A stretch of DNA of 64,000 nucleotides from Microbacterium sp. W4I20 (GCF_030816505.1 NZ_JAUSYB010000001.1:1240001-1304000); one strand, 5' to 3'; positions 19,925-30,746 are shown, counted from the first letter of the stretch. A program made the numbers and translations. The notes: generated by a model from the sequence alone, not told the origin.

Positions 19925-20811
19925 TGCACGCCACCACTGCCATCGTCACCGGCAAGACCGCGAAGACCCGTCCCCGCGGCGGCATGACGAAGAAACGGCC
20001 GGTCGACTGGCTGCTGCTCGCCCTCGTCGTCGTCGGCGCACTGCTCGTCATCGCGCCGTTCTACCTCGTGCTCGTGAACTCGTTCAAGTCGCCGCTCGAC
20101 TACGCGACGTCCGGGCCGCTCGCCTTCCCCGAGACGCTCGACTTCGGCGGGATCATCAAGTTCTGGGAGCGCGTAAACTTTCCGGAGAAGGTCTGGAACT
20201 CGATCTTCATCGCCGGCATCGTCTCAGTGCTCGCCGTGGTCATCTCGATGCTCAACGCGTTCGCGATCGGCATCGGCCGCGTTCGCGGGCGCAGCTGGAT
20301 CGTGCTGCTGTTCCTGATGGCCAACCTGCTTCCGCAGGAGGCGCTGCTCTACCCGCTGTACTACATGTTCAAGTCGGTCGGTCTGTACGACAACGTGTGG
20401 GCGGTCATCATCGTGTTCACGGTGATCCAGGCGGCCTTCGGCACCTACCTCCTGTCATCGGTCTACGGCACCTTCCCCAAGGAGATCCTCGAGGCCGCGT
20501 CGCTCGACGGTGCGACCCGCTGGCAGATCCTCTGGCGGGTCGTCTTCCCCATCAGCCGTCCCACGCTGTCGGTGCTGTTGATCTTCTTCTTCATCTGGAC
20601 GTGGAACGAGTTCCTCATCCCGCTGACGTTCCTCGCCTCGAACGCCAACCAGACGGTCCCGGTCGCGATCAGCGTGCTGCAGGGCGACCGTCTGATGGAC
20701 GTCACCACCACGAGCGCGTCGGCACTGCTCGGCATCATCCCCACGCTCATCTTCTTCCTCATCTTCCAGCGCACGCTCACACGCGGCATCACGGCAGGAG
20801 CAGTCAAGTAA
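19924..20811 (+). CDS. Sugar ABC transporter permease, MalG-like
   Basis: This 295-residue inner-membrane protein is the second permease. The EAA motif ILEAASLDGATRWQILWRVVFPISRP is present, with transmembrane helices either side and the conserved WNEFLIPLTFL near the C-terminus. ATG 19924 overlaps the preceding TGA by 1 bp, and its own TAA overlaps the GH31 start by 1 bp, so the genes are translationally coupled. Confidence 0.9.
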   Translation: MHATTAIVTGKTAKTRPRGGMTKKRPVDWLLLALVVVGALLVIAPFYLVLVNSFKSPLDYATSGPLAFPETLDFGGIIKFWERVNFPEKVWNSIFIAGIVSVLAVVISMLNAFAIGIGRVRGRSWIVLLFLMANLLPQEALLYPLYYMFKSVGLYDNVWAVIIVFTVIQAAFGTYLLSSVYGTFPKEILEAASLDGATRWQILWRVVFPISRPTLSVLLIFFFIWTWNEFLIPLTFLASNANQTVPVAISVLQGDRLMDVTTTSASALLGIIPTLIFFLIFQRTLTRGITAGAVK

Positions 20812-23042
20812 TGAAGTTCACCGACGGGTTCTGGCAGCTGCGTCCCGGCGTCACCGCGCTCCACGCGCAAGAGGCCTACGACATCGCAGAGACCGACGAC
20901 ACCCCCGACGGCCCCGGCCTGGTCATCACGGCTCCCACGCTGGTGATCGCCAAGCGCGGCGACGTGCTCAACCGCCCCGTGCTCACCACGACCCTCTCCT
21001 CCCCCGCCGAGGGCGTGATCCGGGTGCGCATCGCGCATCACTCCGGCGGGCGGTGGCACGGCGGGTTCACGCTTCCGGGTGCCGGCGGCGCGGCATCCGT
21101 CTCGGTCTCCGACGCCGGAGGCGTGGTGGATGCCGGCGCGCTGGTCGCCCGCATCTCCCCCGGTGCTCCGTGGGATCTGTCGTTCGAGGTCGAAGGCCGC
21201 CGGGTGACCGGCAGCGGGCACAAGGCGCAGGGGTACATGCAGCTCGCGCCCGGAGCCCAGGTCGACCAGGGCATCGTGTCGAACGCTCGACAGGGCGGCA
21301 CCGCCCCTTCGGCATCCGTCTTCATCCACGAACAGCTCGACCTGGGTGTCGGCGAGCACATCTACGGACTCGGCGAGCGCTTCGGGCCCCTGGTGAAGAA
21401 CGGGCAGACCGTCGAGGTGTGGAACGCCGACGGCGGCACGTCGAGCGAGCAGGCGTACAAGAACGTGCCGTTCCACCTGTCAGACCGGGGCTACGGCGTG
21501 CTGGTGAACGATCCGGGGCACGTCTCCTATGAGATCGGCTCGGAGGCGGTCGAGCGGGTGCAGTTCTCGGTCTCCGGCGAGGTGCTTGAGTACTTCGTGA
21601 TCGCCGGCCCCACCCCGAAGGACGTGCTGGGCCGCTACACGGCGCTGACCGGTCGGCCGCCGGTCGTGCCCGCGTGGTCATACGGCCTGTGGCTGTCGAC
21701 GAGCTTCACGACCGACTACGACGAGCAGACCGTGAACTCCTTCATCGACGAGATGACTGCGAGAGAGCTGCCGGTCTCGGTGTTCCACTTCGACTGCTTC
21801 TGGATGCGCGAGTTCAACTGGTGCGACTTCGAGTGGGACCCGCGGGTGTTCCCCGACCCCGAGGGCATGCTGGGGCGTCTGCACGAGAAGGACCTGCGCG
21901 TCTGCGTCTGGATCAACCCCTACATCGCGCAGCGGTCCCCGCTGTTCCGCGAGGCCGCCGATCAGGGCTTCCTGGTGCGTCGCGCCGACGGGTCCGTATG
22001 GCAGTGGGACCTGTGGCAGGCCGGTATGGGTCTCGTCGACTTCACGAACCCGGAGGCCACAGCCTGGTACCAGGGTTATCTGCGCCGCCTCATCGCTCAG
22101 GGCGTGGACTGCTTCAAGACCGACTTCGGCGAGCGCATCCCGACGGATGTCGTCTGGGCCGACGGCGCCGACCCCGAGCGCATGCACAACCTCTACACCG
22201 AGCTCTACAACCGGGCCGTGTTCGACGTGCTCACCGACACCCGCGGCGAGGGCGAGGCCGTGCTGTTCGCCCGGTCGGCGACGGCCGGGGGCCAGAGCAT
22301 GCCCGTGCACTGGGGCGGCGACTCGACCTCCACCTTCGCGTCGATGGCCGAGACGCTCCGCGGCGGGCTCTCGCTCGCGCTGAGCGGCTTCGCCTTCTGG
22401 AGCCACGACATCGGCGGCTTCGAGGGAACGCCGGATGCCGCGGTGTTCAAGCGCTGGACGGCGTTCGGCCTGCTCGGCTCGCACTCGCGCTTCCACGGCT
22501 CGAGCTCGTACCGGGTGCCGTGGGCGTTCGACGAGGAGGCCGTCGAGGTCACACGGCGCTTCACGCACCTGAAGATGCGGCTCATGCCGTACCTGTACCA
22601 GCAGGGACTGGATGCCGCGGAAACCGGCGTGCCGCTGATGAGGCCGATGGTGCTCGAGTTCCCCGACGACCCCGCGGCGACGTACCTCGACCGGCAGTAC
22701 ATGCTCGGCTCGAACCTGCTGGTCGCGCCGGTGTTCTCGGCCGACGGCGCCGTGGACTTCTACCTGCCGTCGGGCGAGTGGACGTCGCTGCTGACCGGCG
22801 AGACGGTCTCCGGGGGCGGGTGGCGCCGAGAGGTGCACGGCTTCGACTCCTTGCCGCTGTACGTGCGCCCCGGCACGGCGCTCCCCTGGGGCGCCAGGGT
22901 GGACAGCCCCGAATACGACTACCATGACGGACTGCAGCTGCGTGTCTTCGCCGGCGGCACGGGAACCGCATCGGTGACCGTGACGAACCCCGAGGGCCGC
23001 GCCGTCACCTACGACGTCGACCTCGAGGAGATCACCGGATGA
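20811..23042 (+). CDS. Alpha-xylosidase, GH31 (YicI-like)
   Basis: This 743-residue glycosidase removes alpha-linked xylose from oligosaccharides. It matches the YicI subfamily: [20 protein letters not shown] is nearly identical to the YicI substrate-site segment as I know it. The nucleophile is the Asp in KTDFGERIP, and the probable acid/base is the Asp in [10 protein letters not shown]. There is no signal peptide, so it acts in the cytoplasm on imported sugar. Its position between transporter and beta-glucosidase genes suggests breakdown of xyloglucan fragments such as isoprimeverose. A broader alpha-glucosidase is less likely given the subfamily motif. Confidence 0.9.
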   Translation: MKFTDGFWQLRPGVTALHAQEAYDIAETDDTPDGPGLVITAPTLVIAKRGDVLNRPVLTTTLSSPAEGVIRVRIAHHSGGRWHGGFTLPGAGGAASVSVSDAGGVVDAGALVARISPGAPWDLSFEVEGRRVTGSGHKAQGYMQLAPGAQVDQGIVSNARQGGTAPSASVFIHEQLDLGVGEHIYGLGERFGPLVKNGQTVEVWNADGGTSSEQAYKNVPFHLSDRGYGVLVNDPGHVSYEIGSEAVERVQFSVSGEVLEYFVIAGPTPKDVLGRYTALTGRPPVVPAWSYGLWLSTSFTTDYDEQTVNSFIDEMTARELPVSVFHFDCFWMREFNWCDFEWDPRVFPDPEGMLGRLHEKDLRVCVWINPYIAQRSPLFREAADQGFLVRRADGSVWQWDLWQAGMGLVDFTNPEATAWYQGYLRRLIAQGVDCFKTDFGERIPTDVVWADGADPERMHNLYTELYNRAVFDVLTDTRGEGEAVLFARSATAGGQSMPVHWGGDSTSTFASMAETLRGGLSLALSGFAFWSHDIGGFEGTPDAAVFKRWTAFGLLGSHSRFHGSSSYRVPWAFDEEAVEVTRRFTHLKMRLMPYLYQQGLDAAETGVPLMRPMVLEFPDDPAATYLDRQYMLGSNLLVAPVFSADGAVDFYLPSGEWTSLLTGETVSGGGWRREVHGFDSLPLYVRPGTALPWGARVDSPEYDYHDGLQLRVFAGGTGTASVTVTNPEGRAVTYDVDLEEITG

Positions 23043-24487
23043 CCACCCCGCTCGCACCGCTTGCCCCCGCCGACGACTACCGGGGCTCGGGACTCGTCTT
23101 CCCCGAAGGCTTCACCTTCGGGTCGGCCACCGCCTCGTACCAGATCGAGGGGGCCGCGGCCGAAGACGGTCGCACCCCGTCGATCTGGGACACCTTCAGC
23201 AAGACGCCGGGGCGCGTGTGGAACGGCGACACCGGGGACGTGGCGTGCGATCACTATCACCGCGTCGACGAGGACCTCGATCTGATGGCGGACCTCGGGC
23301 TGCAGGCCTACCGCTTCTCGATCGCCTGGCCGCGCATCGTCCCCGCCGCCACGGGCGAGGTGAATCAGGCCGGGATCGACTTCTACTCGCGGCTCGTCGA
23401 CGGGTTGCTGCAGCGCGGCATCCGTCCGGTGGCGACGCTGTACCACTGGGATCTTCCGCAGTACCTCGAGGACGCCGGCGGGTGGACCTCCCGGGCGACC
23501 ACGGATGCCTTCGAGCGCTACGCCGAGGTGATGGGTGCGGCGCTGGGCGACCGGGTGCACACCTGGACCACGCTGAACGAGCCCTGGTGCTCGGCCTACC
23601 TCGGCTACGGGCAGGGGGGTCACGCGCCCGGTCGGCACGAACCGGCATCCGCGCTGTCGGCCGTGCACCACCTCAATCTCGCGCACGGACGGGCGATCCG
23701 GGCGCTGCGGGCCACGTCGTCGGGCGACCCGGACTACTCCGTCACGCTCAACTTCCACGTGCTGCGTGGTCAGGGCGACGGAGCGACCGAGGCAGTGCGC
23801 CGGATCGACGCGCTCGCGAACCGCGCGTTCACCGGTCCGATGCTGCGTGGCGAGTACCCCGCCGACCTGCTGGAGGACACGGCATCCGTGACCGACTGGA
23901 GCTTCGTGCAGGAGGGCGACCTCGCCACGATCAACCAGCCGATCGACGTGCTGGGCGTGAACTACTACTCCACCGCGACCGTGCGGCTCTGGGACGGCGT
24001 CTCGCCGAAGCAGCAGAACGACGGCCACAAGGGCGCCGAAGGCGGTACGGCCTGGCCGGGCAGCAACGAGCTCGTCGAGTTCGTGGAGCAGCCGGGGCCG
24101 TACACGGCCATGGGTTGGAACATCGCGCCGGAGGGCCTCGAGGAGTTGCTCGTCTCACTGTCGGAGCAGTTCCCGGAGCAGGCGCTGATGGTCACCGAGA
24201 ACGGCGCGGCCTTCGAGGACGAGGTGGCGGAGGACGGCTCGGTGCCCGACCCCGAGCGCACCGACTACCTGCGCCGGCACTTCACCGCGGCGCATCGGGC
24301 GCTCGAGCGCGGCGTCGACCTGCGCGGCTACTTCGTGTGGTCGCTGCTCGACAACTTCGAGTGGGGCTACGGCTACGCCAAGCGGTTCGGCATCGTGCGC
24401 GTCGACTTCGACACGCTCGAGCGCACCGTGAAGGACTCCGGGCACTGGTACCGCGACCTCGTGCGCACACGGACCGTCGGGGCGTAG
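23039..24487 (+). CDS. Beta-glucosidase, GH1
   Basis: This 482-residue cytoplasmic glycosidase belongs to GH1. It has the N-terminal signature [16 protein letters not shown], the acid/base in TLNEPW and the nucleophile in VTENG. The length is typical of bacterial GH1 beta-glucosidases. It overlaps the GH31 gene by 4 bp (ATGA) and closes the operon. Sequential action with the alpha-xylosidase would convert xyloglucan oligosaccharides to xylose and glucose. Confidence 0.92.
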   Translation: MTTPLAPLAPADDYRGSGLVFPEGFTFGSATASYQIEGAAAEDGRTPSIWDTFSKTPGRVWNGDTGDVACDHYHRVDEDLDLMADLGLQAYRFSIAWPRIVPAATGEVNQAGIDFYSRLVDGLLQRGIRPVATLYHWDLPQYLEDAGGWTSRATTDAFERYAEVMGAALGDRVHTWTTLNEPWCSAYLGYGQGGHAPGRHEPASALSAVHHLNLAHGRAIRALRATSSGDPDYSVTLNFHVLRGQGDGATEAVRRIDALANRAFTGPMLRGEYPADLLEDTASVTDWSFVQEGDLATINQPIDVLGVNYYSTATVRLWDGVSPKQQNDGHKGAEGGTAWPGSNELVEFVEQPGPYTAMGWNIAPEGLEELLVSLSEQFPEQALMVTENGAAFEDEVAEDGSVPDPERTDYLRRHFTAAHRALERGVDLRGYFVWSLLDNFEWGYGYAKRFGIVRVDFDTLERTVKDSGHWYRDLVRTRTVGA

Positions 24488-24522
24488 TTCGAAGGTGCTG
24501 GAGGTGCCGGAGGTGCCGGGTG

Positions 24523-24552
24523 AGCCGGACGATCAGCTGTGATCGTCCGGCT
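24523..24552. terminator. Bidirectional terminator hairpin
   Basis: A perfect 13-bp stem (AGCCGGACGATCA and its complement) with loop GCTG is followed by TTT on the plus strand. It ends the glycosidase operon and contains the stop codon of the convergent gene. Confidence 0.8.
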
Positions 24553-25343
24553 TTCCTTGGCGTTTGCGGTTGCTCCAGGCGGCGAGCGCTGAGGCGGCGG
24601 CCCCCGCTGCCCGATCGATCACCTCGGCGGAGCGGCTGAGCACGTCCTGCGCCGTATCCTGCCATCCTGCGGAGGCGGATGCTTCGCCCGCCTGCACCTT
24701 CGCGGCATGCTCGGCGGCTTCGAAGGCGCGCTCGAGTTCGGCGACGGCATCCCGATAAGCGGCGAACTCAGCGGCGGTGATGCGTCCGTCCGTGCTGTGA
24801 CGCAGATCATTGGCCTGACGCACCGCCCGCAGGTACGCGGCTGTCGCCGGGCGCTTCACGTCGGTCATCGCCGGGTAGGCGATCTGCAGGGCCGGGTCGG
24901 TCTCGTACTGCATCCAGCGCGCGACGACGGCGTCGTGTTCGGCACGCAGGCGCTCGATCGGACGAGGGGCGGATGCCGGCGGGATCGCCGCCCGCGCCGC
25001 ATTCACCGCGCACCTGGCGGGCGCGGACATCGGCCGCGGCGGCCTTCGCATCGCGTTCCCTCTCGCGCAGCATCCGTCGCGCTCCGGCGACCTGTTCGGC
25101 GGACGCGCGTTGCGCCGCCCGCTCGGCCATCACCCGGGCGAGATCGGCGCGGGCGATCTTGAGTGCGGTCCGCTTCTCCGCCGCCACCTGGCGCGCGGTG
25201 GCGAGGTCCTGGCGCGCGGCATCGAACGCGAGGCGCCTGCCGCTGGTTCTGATCTGTCGGTTCACACCGATCACCCCCACTGTGCCCGCCGCGATCGCGG
25301 AGGGCGCGACCCACCACCACTCGGCGAGCAGCACAAGGTCCAT
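24533..25343 (-). CDS. Membrane-anchored coiled-coil protein of unknown function, frameshifted near 25007
   Basis: The product is about 270 residues after repair. It starts with a hydrophobic segment (VLLAEWWWVAPSAIAAGTVGVIGV) and continues as a charged Ala/Arg-rich coiled coil (residues about 40-110). A second helical region contains IERLRAEHDAVVARWMQYETDPALQIAYPAM and ends in a basic, hydrophilic tail. The frame breaks at 25006-25007; deleting one base of the CC pair joins RARQVR to VNAARAAIPPASAP. I do not recognise a named domain. The start ATG 25343 is preceded by a leaderless TAGCAT box. Confidence 0.7.
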
Positions 25344-25349
25344 CCTTCG

Positions 25350-25355
25350 ATGCTA
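25350..25355 (-). promoter_or_regulatory. Leaderless -10 box TAGCAT
   Basis: On the minus strand TAGCAT is followed by exactly 6 nt (CGAAGG) and the ATG at 25343. Confidence 0.5.
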
Positions 25356-25412
25356 CCCAGCGCGCCCGACCTCTGGTTCCCGCGCTTCCCGCCCGTCTGC
25401 CTCCCGCCACCT

Positions 25413-25454
25413 CAACTTCTGCGGCACATCTCGTGGATGTGGCCGCAGAAGTTC
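25413..25454. repeat. Intergenic inverted repeat, AACTTCTGCGGC family (locus A)
   Basis: The arms AACTTCTGCGGC and GCCGCAGAAGTT are extended by ACATC/GATGT, giving a near-perfect stem of about 17 bp with a single bulged base and a 5-nt loop. It lies just past the 3' end of the second exporter gene. The same arm sequence recurs at 38136-38217 and 56346-56463. Confidence 0.75.
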
Positions 25455-25487
25455 GACAGACGGACGCCACCCGGCAGGGCCCGATGG

Positions 25488-27302
25488 CTAGACCAGGGTC
25501 TCCTGCCAGGCCGCGTGCAGCTGCGCGAACTTGCCGGTGCCGCCGATCAGGGCGTCGGGGGTGTCGTCCTCGATGATCTGTCCGTGCTCCATCACCAGCA
25601 CTCGATCCGCAATCGCGACCGTCGACAGGCGGTGCGCGATGATGATCGCAGTACGGTCCTTCAGCAGGGTCTGCAGCGCGTCCTGGATCAAGCGCTCGGA
25701 CGGGATGTCGAGCGACGCCGTGGCCTCATCGAGGATCAGCACTGCGGGGTCTGCGAGGAAGGCCCGGGCGAAGGAGATCAGCTGACGCTGTCCCGCAGAC
25801 ACCCGGCCGCCGCGCTTGTTCACGTCGGTGCCGTACCCGTCGGGGAGCGACGAGATGAACTCGTCCGCGCCGACCGCACGCGCAGCCGCCCGGATCTCGT
25901 CGAGCGTCGCGTCGGGCTTGCCGAGCGCGATGTTGTCGGCGACCGTCCCGCTGAACAGGTAGGCCTCCTGCGTGACCATGACGATCGCGCGGCGCAGGTC
26001 CTTCGGATGCAGCGAGCGCAGGTCGACTCCGTCGAGGGTCACGCGACCGGCCGACGGGTCGTAGAACCGCGAGATGAGCTTCGCCAGCGTAGACTTGCCC
26101 GCACCGGTCGTTCCCACCAGCGCGATCGTCTGCCCCGCGGGGATGTCGAGCGAGAAGTTCGGGAGGATCGTCTTCTCGCCGTTGTACCCGAAGGTCACCT
26201 CGTCGAAAGACACGTGACCGCGGGAATCCCACAGGTCGACCGGGTTCTCGGGGTCCGGAACCGTCGGCACCTCTTCGAGCACGCCCGACACCTTCTCGAG
26301 CGCAGCCGTGGCCGACTGGTACGAGTTCAGGAACATCGCGATCTCCTGCATCGGCGCGAAGAAGTTGCGCACGTAGAGCACCGCCGACAGCAGCACACCC
26401 ACCGTGAGCGCACCGGTCGACACGCGGACGCCGCCCCAGAGCACCACGAAGCCGAGCGTGAGCGCCGCGACTCCCATCAGCCCCGGCTCGAACGTGCCGA
26501 ACAACAGCATCGAGCGACGGTTGATGTCGCGGTACTCGCCGGCGACGTGCTGGAACGTGACGTCGTTGCGCGGCTCCTTGCGGAACGCCTTGACGGCGCG
26601 GATGCCGGTCATCGTCTCGACGAACTGCACGATCACCTTCGCGCTGATCACACGCGACTCGCGGTACACGAGCTGCGACCGGGAGTAGAACCAGCGCATC
26701 AGCAGGAACAGCGGAACGCCGGCCAGCGCCAGGATCACACCCGACTGCCAGTCCCACACCACCAGCGCGATGAAGGTGAAGGCTCCGAAGAGCACGCCGG
26801 AGACGAGGTTGTTCAGCCCGCCGTCGAGCAGCTCGCGAATCGAGTCCAGGTCGCTCGTCTGCCGCGAGATGATGCGCCCCGACGTGTACGACTCGTGGAA
26901 CTCGAGGCTCAGTCGCTGCGTGTGCAGGAAGATGCGCTTGCGCAGGTCGAGGAGCACGGCCTGCGTGATCCGTGCGGCGATCATCACGTACCAGGCGATG
27001 AGTGCCGCGGCCGCCGCTCCCGCGAACAGGTAGATGAAGCCGATCATCAGCGTCGGCATCCAGTCGGCCTGCTTGATGACGGCGGGCAGCGCCCGATCGA
27101 GGCCGATGCTGATCAGGATCGGACCGATCACCTGCAGCGCCGTCGAGATGACCAGCACGACGCCGGCGAGGATGACCTGCCCCTTCAGGGGACGGACCAG
27201 CGAGCCGAGCAGCCGCAGCGAGCGGCGACGGATCGCCTTGCTCTCCGCGCGCGTGTATTCGGAACGGTCCTCGTCCTGGGTTCCGGTGATCGCGGCGCTC
27301 AT
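25488..27302 (-). CDS. Heterodimeric ABC multidrug exporter, subunit with intact catalytic Glu (BmrD/LmrD-like)
   Basis: This 604-residue half-transporter has an N-terminal six-helix membrane domain (about residues 35-330) and a C-terminal ATPase domain. The ATPase has Walker [10 protein letters not shown], Walker [13 protein letters not shown] with the catalytic Glu, and the unusual signature VSAGQ in place of LSGGQ. In heterodimeric exporters one subunit has a degenerate site. The partner encoded immediately upstream has Asp in place of Glu, which fits such a pair. The start overlaps the partner's stop by 4 bp (ATGA). Confidence 0.88.
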   Translation of the reverse strand: MSAAITGTQDEDRSEYTRAESKAIRRRSLRLLGSLVRPLKGQVILAGVVLVISTALQVIGPILISIGLDRALPAVIKQADWMPTLMIGFIYLFAGAAAAALIAWYVMIAARITQAVLLDLRKRIFLHTQRLSLEFHESYTSGRIISRQTSDLDSIRELLDGGLNNLVSGVLFGAFTFIALVVWDWQSGVILALAGVPLFLLMRWFYSRSQLVYRESRVISAKVIVQFVETMTGIRAVKAFRKEPRNDVTFQHVAGEYRDINRRSMLLFGTFEPGLMGVAALTLGFVVLWGGVRVSTGALTVGVLLSAVLYVRNFFAPMQEIAMFLNSYQSATAALEKVSGVLEEVPTVPDPENPVDLWDSRGHVSFDEVTFGYNGEKTILPNFSLDIPAGQTIALVGTTGAGKSTLAKLISRFYDPSAGRVTLDGVDLRSLHPKDLRRAIVMVTQEAYLFSGTVADNIALGKPDATLDEIRAAARAVGADEFISSLPDGYGTDVNKRGGRVSAGQRQLISFARAFLADPAVLILDEATASLDIPSERLIQDALQTLLKDRTAIIIAHRLSTVAIADRVLVMEHGQIIEDDTPDALIGGTGKFAQLHAAWQETLV

Positions 27303-29219
27303 GCCTGCACCTCCTTCTTCTGACCTTCGTGGGTTGCTGAGCCTGACGAAGCATCAAGGCCGGGGTCGTCATCCGGTTCTGCGCGGATGATCGGGATCGC
27401 ACCGGTGCGTGCTGCCTCTTCGGCCTCCAGGCTGGAGATCACGTAGCGGTAATGGCGGCTGGTGCGCAGCAGGTCGCTGTGTGTGCCCACTGCGGTGATC
27501 CGACCGGCTTCGAGGAGCGCGACGCGGTCGGCGAGCGCGACCGTCGACGGACGGTGCGCGACGATGACCGCGGTCGTGTCGGCGAGCACGTGACGCAGCG
27601 CCTCCTCCACGAGCGCCTCGGTGTCGACGTCGAGGGCCGACAGCGGGTCGTCGAGGACCAGCACCTGCGGCTTCGCCGCGACGGCCCGAGCCAGGGCGAG
27701 ACGCTGACGCTGACCGCCGGAGAGGCTGAGACCTTCCTCGCCGATGATCGTCTCCACGCCTTCCGGCAGCGAGTCGACGAACGCCGCCTGCGCGACGTCG
27801 AGCGCCTCCCGCAGCACGCGCTCGGCCTCTTCGCTGTGGATGTCGAGTTCGGCCCGGCCGAGCAGCACGTTCTCTCGGACGGATGCCGAGAAGAGCGTCG
27901 CGTCCTCGAATGCCATGGCGACGTGCTGGCGCAGTTCCGCGAGCGGCAGGTCGCGCACATCGACGCCGTCGAGCGTCACACGACCGCCGGTGACGTCGTA
28001 CAGGCGCGCCGGCAGCGTGGTGAGCGTCGTCTTGCCGCTTCCGGTGAGTCCGACCAACGCCATGGTCTCGCCCGGGCGCAGTACGAGGTCGATACCGTCG
28101 AGCAGGTCGCGCTCGTCAGCACCGGCATCCTGGTACCGGAAGTGCGCGTTCTCGAAGGCGAGCGCCCCGCGCGGGTTCGCGATGTGCACGGGCTTCTCGG
28201 GGTCGGTGATCGTGTTGGTCTCCGAGAAGATCTCGAAGACGCGGTCCGTCGCCGTCCGGGCGTCGAGCATGAACGAGAACAGGAAGCCGATCGACTCGAT
28301 CGGCCAGCGCAGCACCACGGCCATCGCGAAGAAGGCGAACAACTGCGCCTCGTCGATCTGACCCTGCGAGATCAGCCAGATGCCCGACATCAGGCTCAGC
28401 CCGAAGGCGATCTGCGGCATGAGGTCGAGCCAGAACCAGATCGACGCGATGGCGCCGGCCTTGCTCATCTCGGTCTCGCGCAGCGTCTCCGCCTGACGGC
28501 TGAACCGGCCCGAGTGCGTGCTTGCCACGACCGAAGGCCTTCAGCACGCGGATGCCGTGCACGCTCTCCTCGACGCTGGTGGCGAGGTCGCCGGCCTGGT
28601 CCTGGCTGCGGCGGGTGAGGGCGCCGTAGCGCTTCTCGAACAGGTAGCCGCGGATCCACAGCGGGATGGCCGTCACCAGGAAGATCGTGCCCAGCAGCCA
28701 GTGCCAGCGGAACAGCAGCACCGATCCGATGGCGATCGTGAGGATGTTCACCACGAGCAGCACGAGACCGAACGCGAGCCACCGGCGGATCAGGCCGATG
28801 TCCTGCATCATGCGGCTCAGGAGCTGCCCCGACTGCCAGCGGTCGTGGAACGAGACCGGCAGGGTCTGCAGGCGCGAGTACAGCGTCGTGCGCATCTGGT
28901 ACTCGACCTCGGTGGCCGGGTTGAGCACGAACTGACGTCGCAGCCACACCATCACGGCCTCACCGAGGGCGAGAGCGAACACGACGAGCGCACCGACGAC
29001 GATCGCGCTGATCTCGCCGGATCGGACCGGCCCGCCGATGATCTGCTCGAGGACGATCGGGATCATCAGCGCGATGACCGCGGCGATGAGCGCGCTGGCG
29101 GCACCACCGGCGAGCCGCCAGATGACCGGCCGCACGAAGGGCTTCAGGCGCCACAGTGCGGCCGGAGTGGAAAGGGAGGACGACGAAGGAGCGCTCTGGG
29201 GGGAAGGCGAGGAAGACAT
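27299..29219 (-). CDS. Heterodimeric ABC multidrug exporter, degenerate-site subunit (BmrC/LmrC-like), frameshifted near 28510
   Basis: The repaired product is about 640 residues: a six-helix membrane domain followed by an ATPase with Walker [10 protein letters not shown] and signature [14 protein letters not shown]. Walker B reads [12 protein letters not shown], with Asp where the catalytic Glu should be, the usual mark of the degenerate subunit of heterodimeric exporters. The frame breaks at 28509-28511; deleting one base of the CCC run gives [18 protein letters not shown], which reads through. A 21-codon leader ORF and a hairpin precede the gene by about 100 nt. Confidence 0.85.
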
Positions 29220-29264
29220 GTCTCTCAGACGAGTTTCGTATGGAAAGCGGTTGCGGAGGGGAGA

Positions 29265-29299
29265 CGGATGCGAAGAGGACTGTGCGAGTCCGGCATCCG
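29265..29299 (-). promoter_or_regulatory. Leader RNA hairpin between leader ORF and exporter gene
   Basis: An outer 7-bp stem (CGGATGC/GCATCCG) encloses an inner 5-bp stem (GGACT/AGTCC) with loop CGCAC on the minus strand. It sits 20 nt after the leader ORF stop and 45 nt before the exporter ATG. No T tract follows. Its position suggests an attenuation element, but this is inference. Confidence 0.4.
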
Positions 29300-29318
29300 G
29301 TAAGGAGCGAGTGGGGCT

Positions 29319-29384
29319 CTAGAAGAGCAGATCCGCCGGGGTCGAGCCGAGAGCGGAGATCTGCACGCTGGCGTTCGAGATCAT
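29319..29384 (-). CDS. Putative 21-residue leader peptide upstream of the ABC exporter
   Basis: An ATG at 29384 is preceded by GAGGAG with an ideal 6-nt spacing and opens a 21-codon ORF ending in TAG. The peptide begins MISNASVQ and ends PADLLF; it has no Cys and no obvious signal sequence. A promoter lies about 50 nt upstream and a hairpin follows. Bacillus subtilis bmrCD, also a heterodimeric exporter, is controlled by translation of a leader peptide (BmrB), so I infer an analogous role. It could instead be a small secreted peptide. Confidence 0.55.
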   Translation of the reverse strand: MISNASVQISALGSTPADLLF

Positions 29385-29437
29385 GGTGTCCTCCTCAGGG
29401 GCTCGGCTGTGTCGTCCGGTCGGCGCGACAGCCCATC

Positions 29438-29467
29438 AGCCTATTGCTGTGAACCGGCTGGACGCAA
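29438..29467 (-). promoter_or_regulatory. Promoter for leader ORF and ABC exporter
   Basis: On the minus strand TTGCGT (29462-29467) and TAGGCT (29438-29443) are separated by 18 bp. The predicted start lies about 45-50 nt upstream of the leader ATG. The rest of the 29220-29567 intergenic stretch holds the leader ORF, the hairpin and nothing else I can name. Confidence 0.5.
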
Positions 29468-29567
29468 GAGACATTCCCGATCGAGAGAGAACTTCCCGCT
29501 GGGAGGCGCTGCGGAAAGGCGTCGGGAGGCCTCATGCCGGCGCCGCTGAGAGCGCGGGCGACGAGGC

Positions 29568-30617
29568 TCAGGCGCCAGCGGAATGGCCGAGTTCGCTCCG
29601 GAGAAGCCGCTGCAGGTTGTCACCGAGCACGGCGAGCACATCGGTCTCGCTCCAGCCGCGGCGCAGCAGGGCTTCCGTCACGAGTGGCAGCCCCGACGGT
29701 CCGTCGAGCCCGGGAAGGAAGCGATCTGTCGGCACGCCCTCGATCGTGTCCTGCACGCAGCACGGAGCCGTGGTGTCGGCGAGCACCTCGCGGACGAAAT
29801 CCGGTCCCATGCCGACGTGCTCGATCCCCGCGATCGAGACGACATGCTCGAAGTGGTCCACGAGCGAGTCGAGCGTATGCGCGTCGGCATGCAGGTAGGG
29901 CGCGAAGAAGTTGACGCAGACGATGCCTCCGCTCGCGGCGATGCCGGCGAGCTGCTCGTCGGACAGGTTGCGGTGGTGGTCGAGCAGCGCACGCGCCGAG
30001 GAGTGGGTCGCGATGACCGGACGCGTGGCGAGCTCGAGGACGTGGTCCACTCCCCCGGCTCCGAGGTGGCTGACGTCGAACAGCATGCCGATGCGCTCCA
30101 TCTCGGTGAGCGCATGGATGCCGGCGCGTGTGAGCCTGCTCCCGGCGGCGTCCTCGCCGCTGCCGTCCCCGAAGGCGCCGCGGCCGAAGTGCGCGACCGA
30201 GCCGACCCGCACGCCGAGCCGGTGCACGGTCTCCAGTAGTTCGACGTCGTCGGCGATCCCGGGCATGCCCTCGAGCGCGAGCACCAGGGCGATGCGCCCC
30301 TCCGCGATGACGCGGTCGATGTCCGCGCCGGAGAAGCAGAGCTCGACGGCGTCGGCATTGCCCGCGGCCAGCCGATGCGCGGCTTCGATCATGCGCAGGG
30401 TCCGTCGCAGTGCGCCTTCGGGGCGGTACGCCTCGTCGACGAACACGGGCAGGATCTGCAGGTCGACCCCGCCGGCCTGCAGCTGAGGCAGCCACTGTGC
30501 GCGGAAGAATGACGCCCACTCCTCTGGCGGGCGACTGGCGACAGCACAGAGCAGATCGTTATGCGCGTCGGCGACGACGGCTCGGCTGTGGAGCGCTGCC
30601 GCGCGGTTATCGGTCAT
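29568..30617 (-). CDS. Membrane dipeptidase (peptidase M19 family)
   Basis: This 349-residue zinc enzyme hydrolyses dipeptides, including ones with a C-terminal D-residue in some members. Metal and family motifs are VADAHNDLL near the N-terminus, the Glu in LALEGM (bridging ligand), FDVSHLG, THSSARAL and GMGPDF. There is no signal peptide despite the family name. The start ATG 30617 has GAGG upstream. It stands alone, with the Ogt gene end 129 bp away. Confidence 0.87.
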   Translation of the reverse strand: MTDNRAAALHSRAVVADAHNDLLCAVASRPPEEWASFFRAQWLPQLQAGGVDLQILPVFVDEAYRPEGALRRTLRMIEAAHRLAAGNADAVELCFSGADIDRVIAEGRIALVLALEGMPGIADDVELLETVHRLGVRVGSVAHFGRGAFGDGSGEDAAGSRLTRAGIHALTEMERIGMLFDVSHLGAGGVDHVLELATRPVIATHSSARALLDHHRNLSDEQLAGIAASGGIVCVNFFAPYLHADAHTLDSLVDHFEHVVSIAGIEHVGMGPDFVREVLADTTAPCCVQDTIEGVPTDRFLPGLDGPSGLPLVTEALLRRGWSETDVLAVLGDNLQRLLRSELGHSAGA

Positions 30618-30746
30618 GCGTAGATCCTCGTCCCCGGCGGCGCACTCGCCGCTTCGCCATCGTGGTCGGAACGAGACTACGGGCCGGCTCGGTGCCGCGC
30701 TTCATCGGCGAGCACCGAAGCACTGCTCCGAGTTCGTCGCATCCGC

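Noticed and set aside
24490..24522. Tandem GGAGGTGC units after the beta-glucosidase gene
   Set aside because: Only about three short imperfect copies occur in noncoding sequence next to a terminator; too little to call an element.
28518..29303. A 261-codon plus-strand open frame opposite the exporter gene
   Set aside because: It is antisense to clear ABC-transporter motifs, lacks a Shine-Dalgarno and has a biased Glu/Arg/Gln-rich composition typical of shadow frames.
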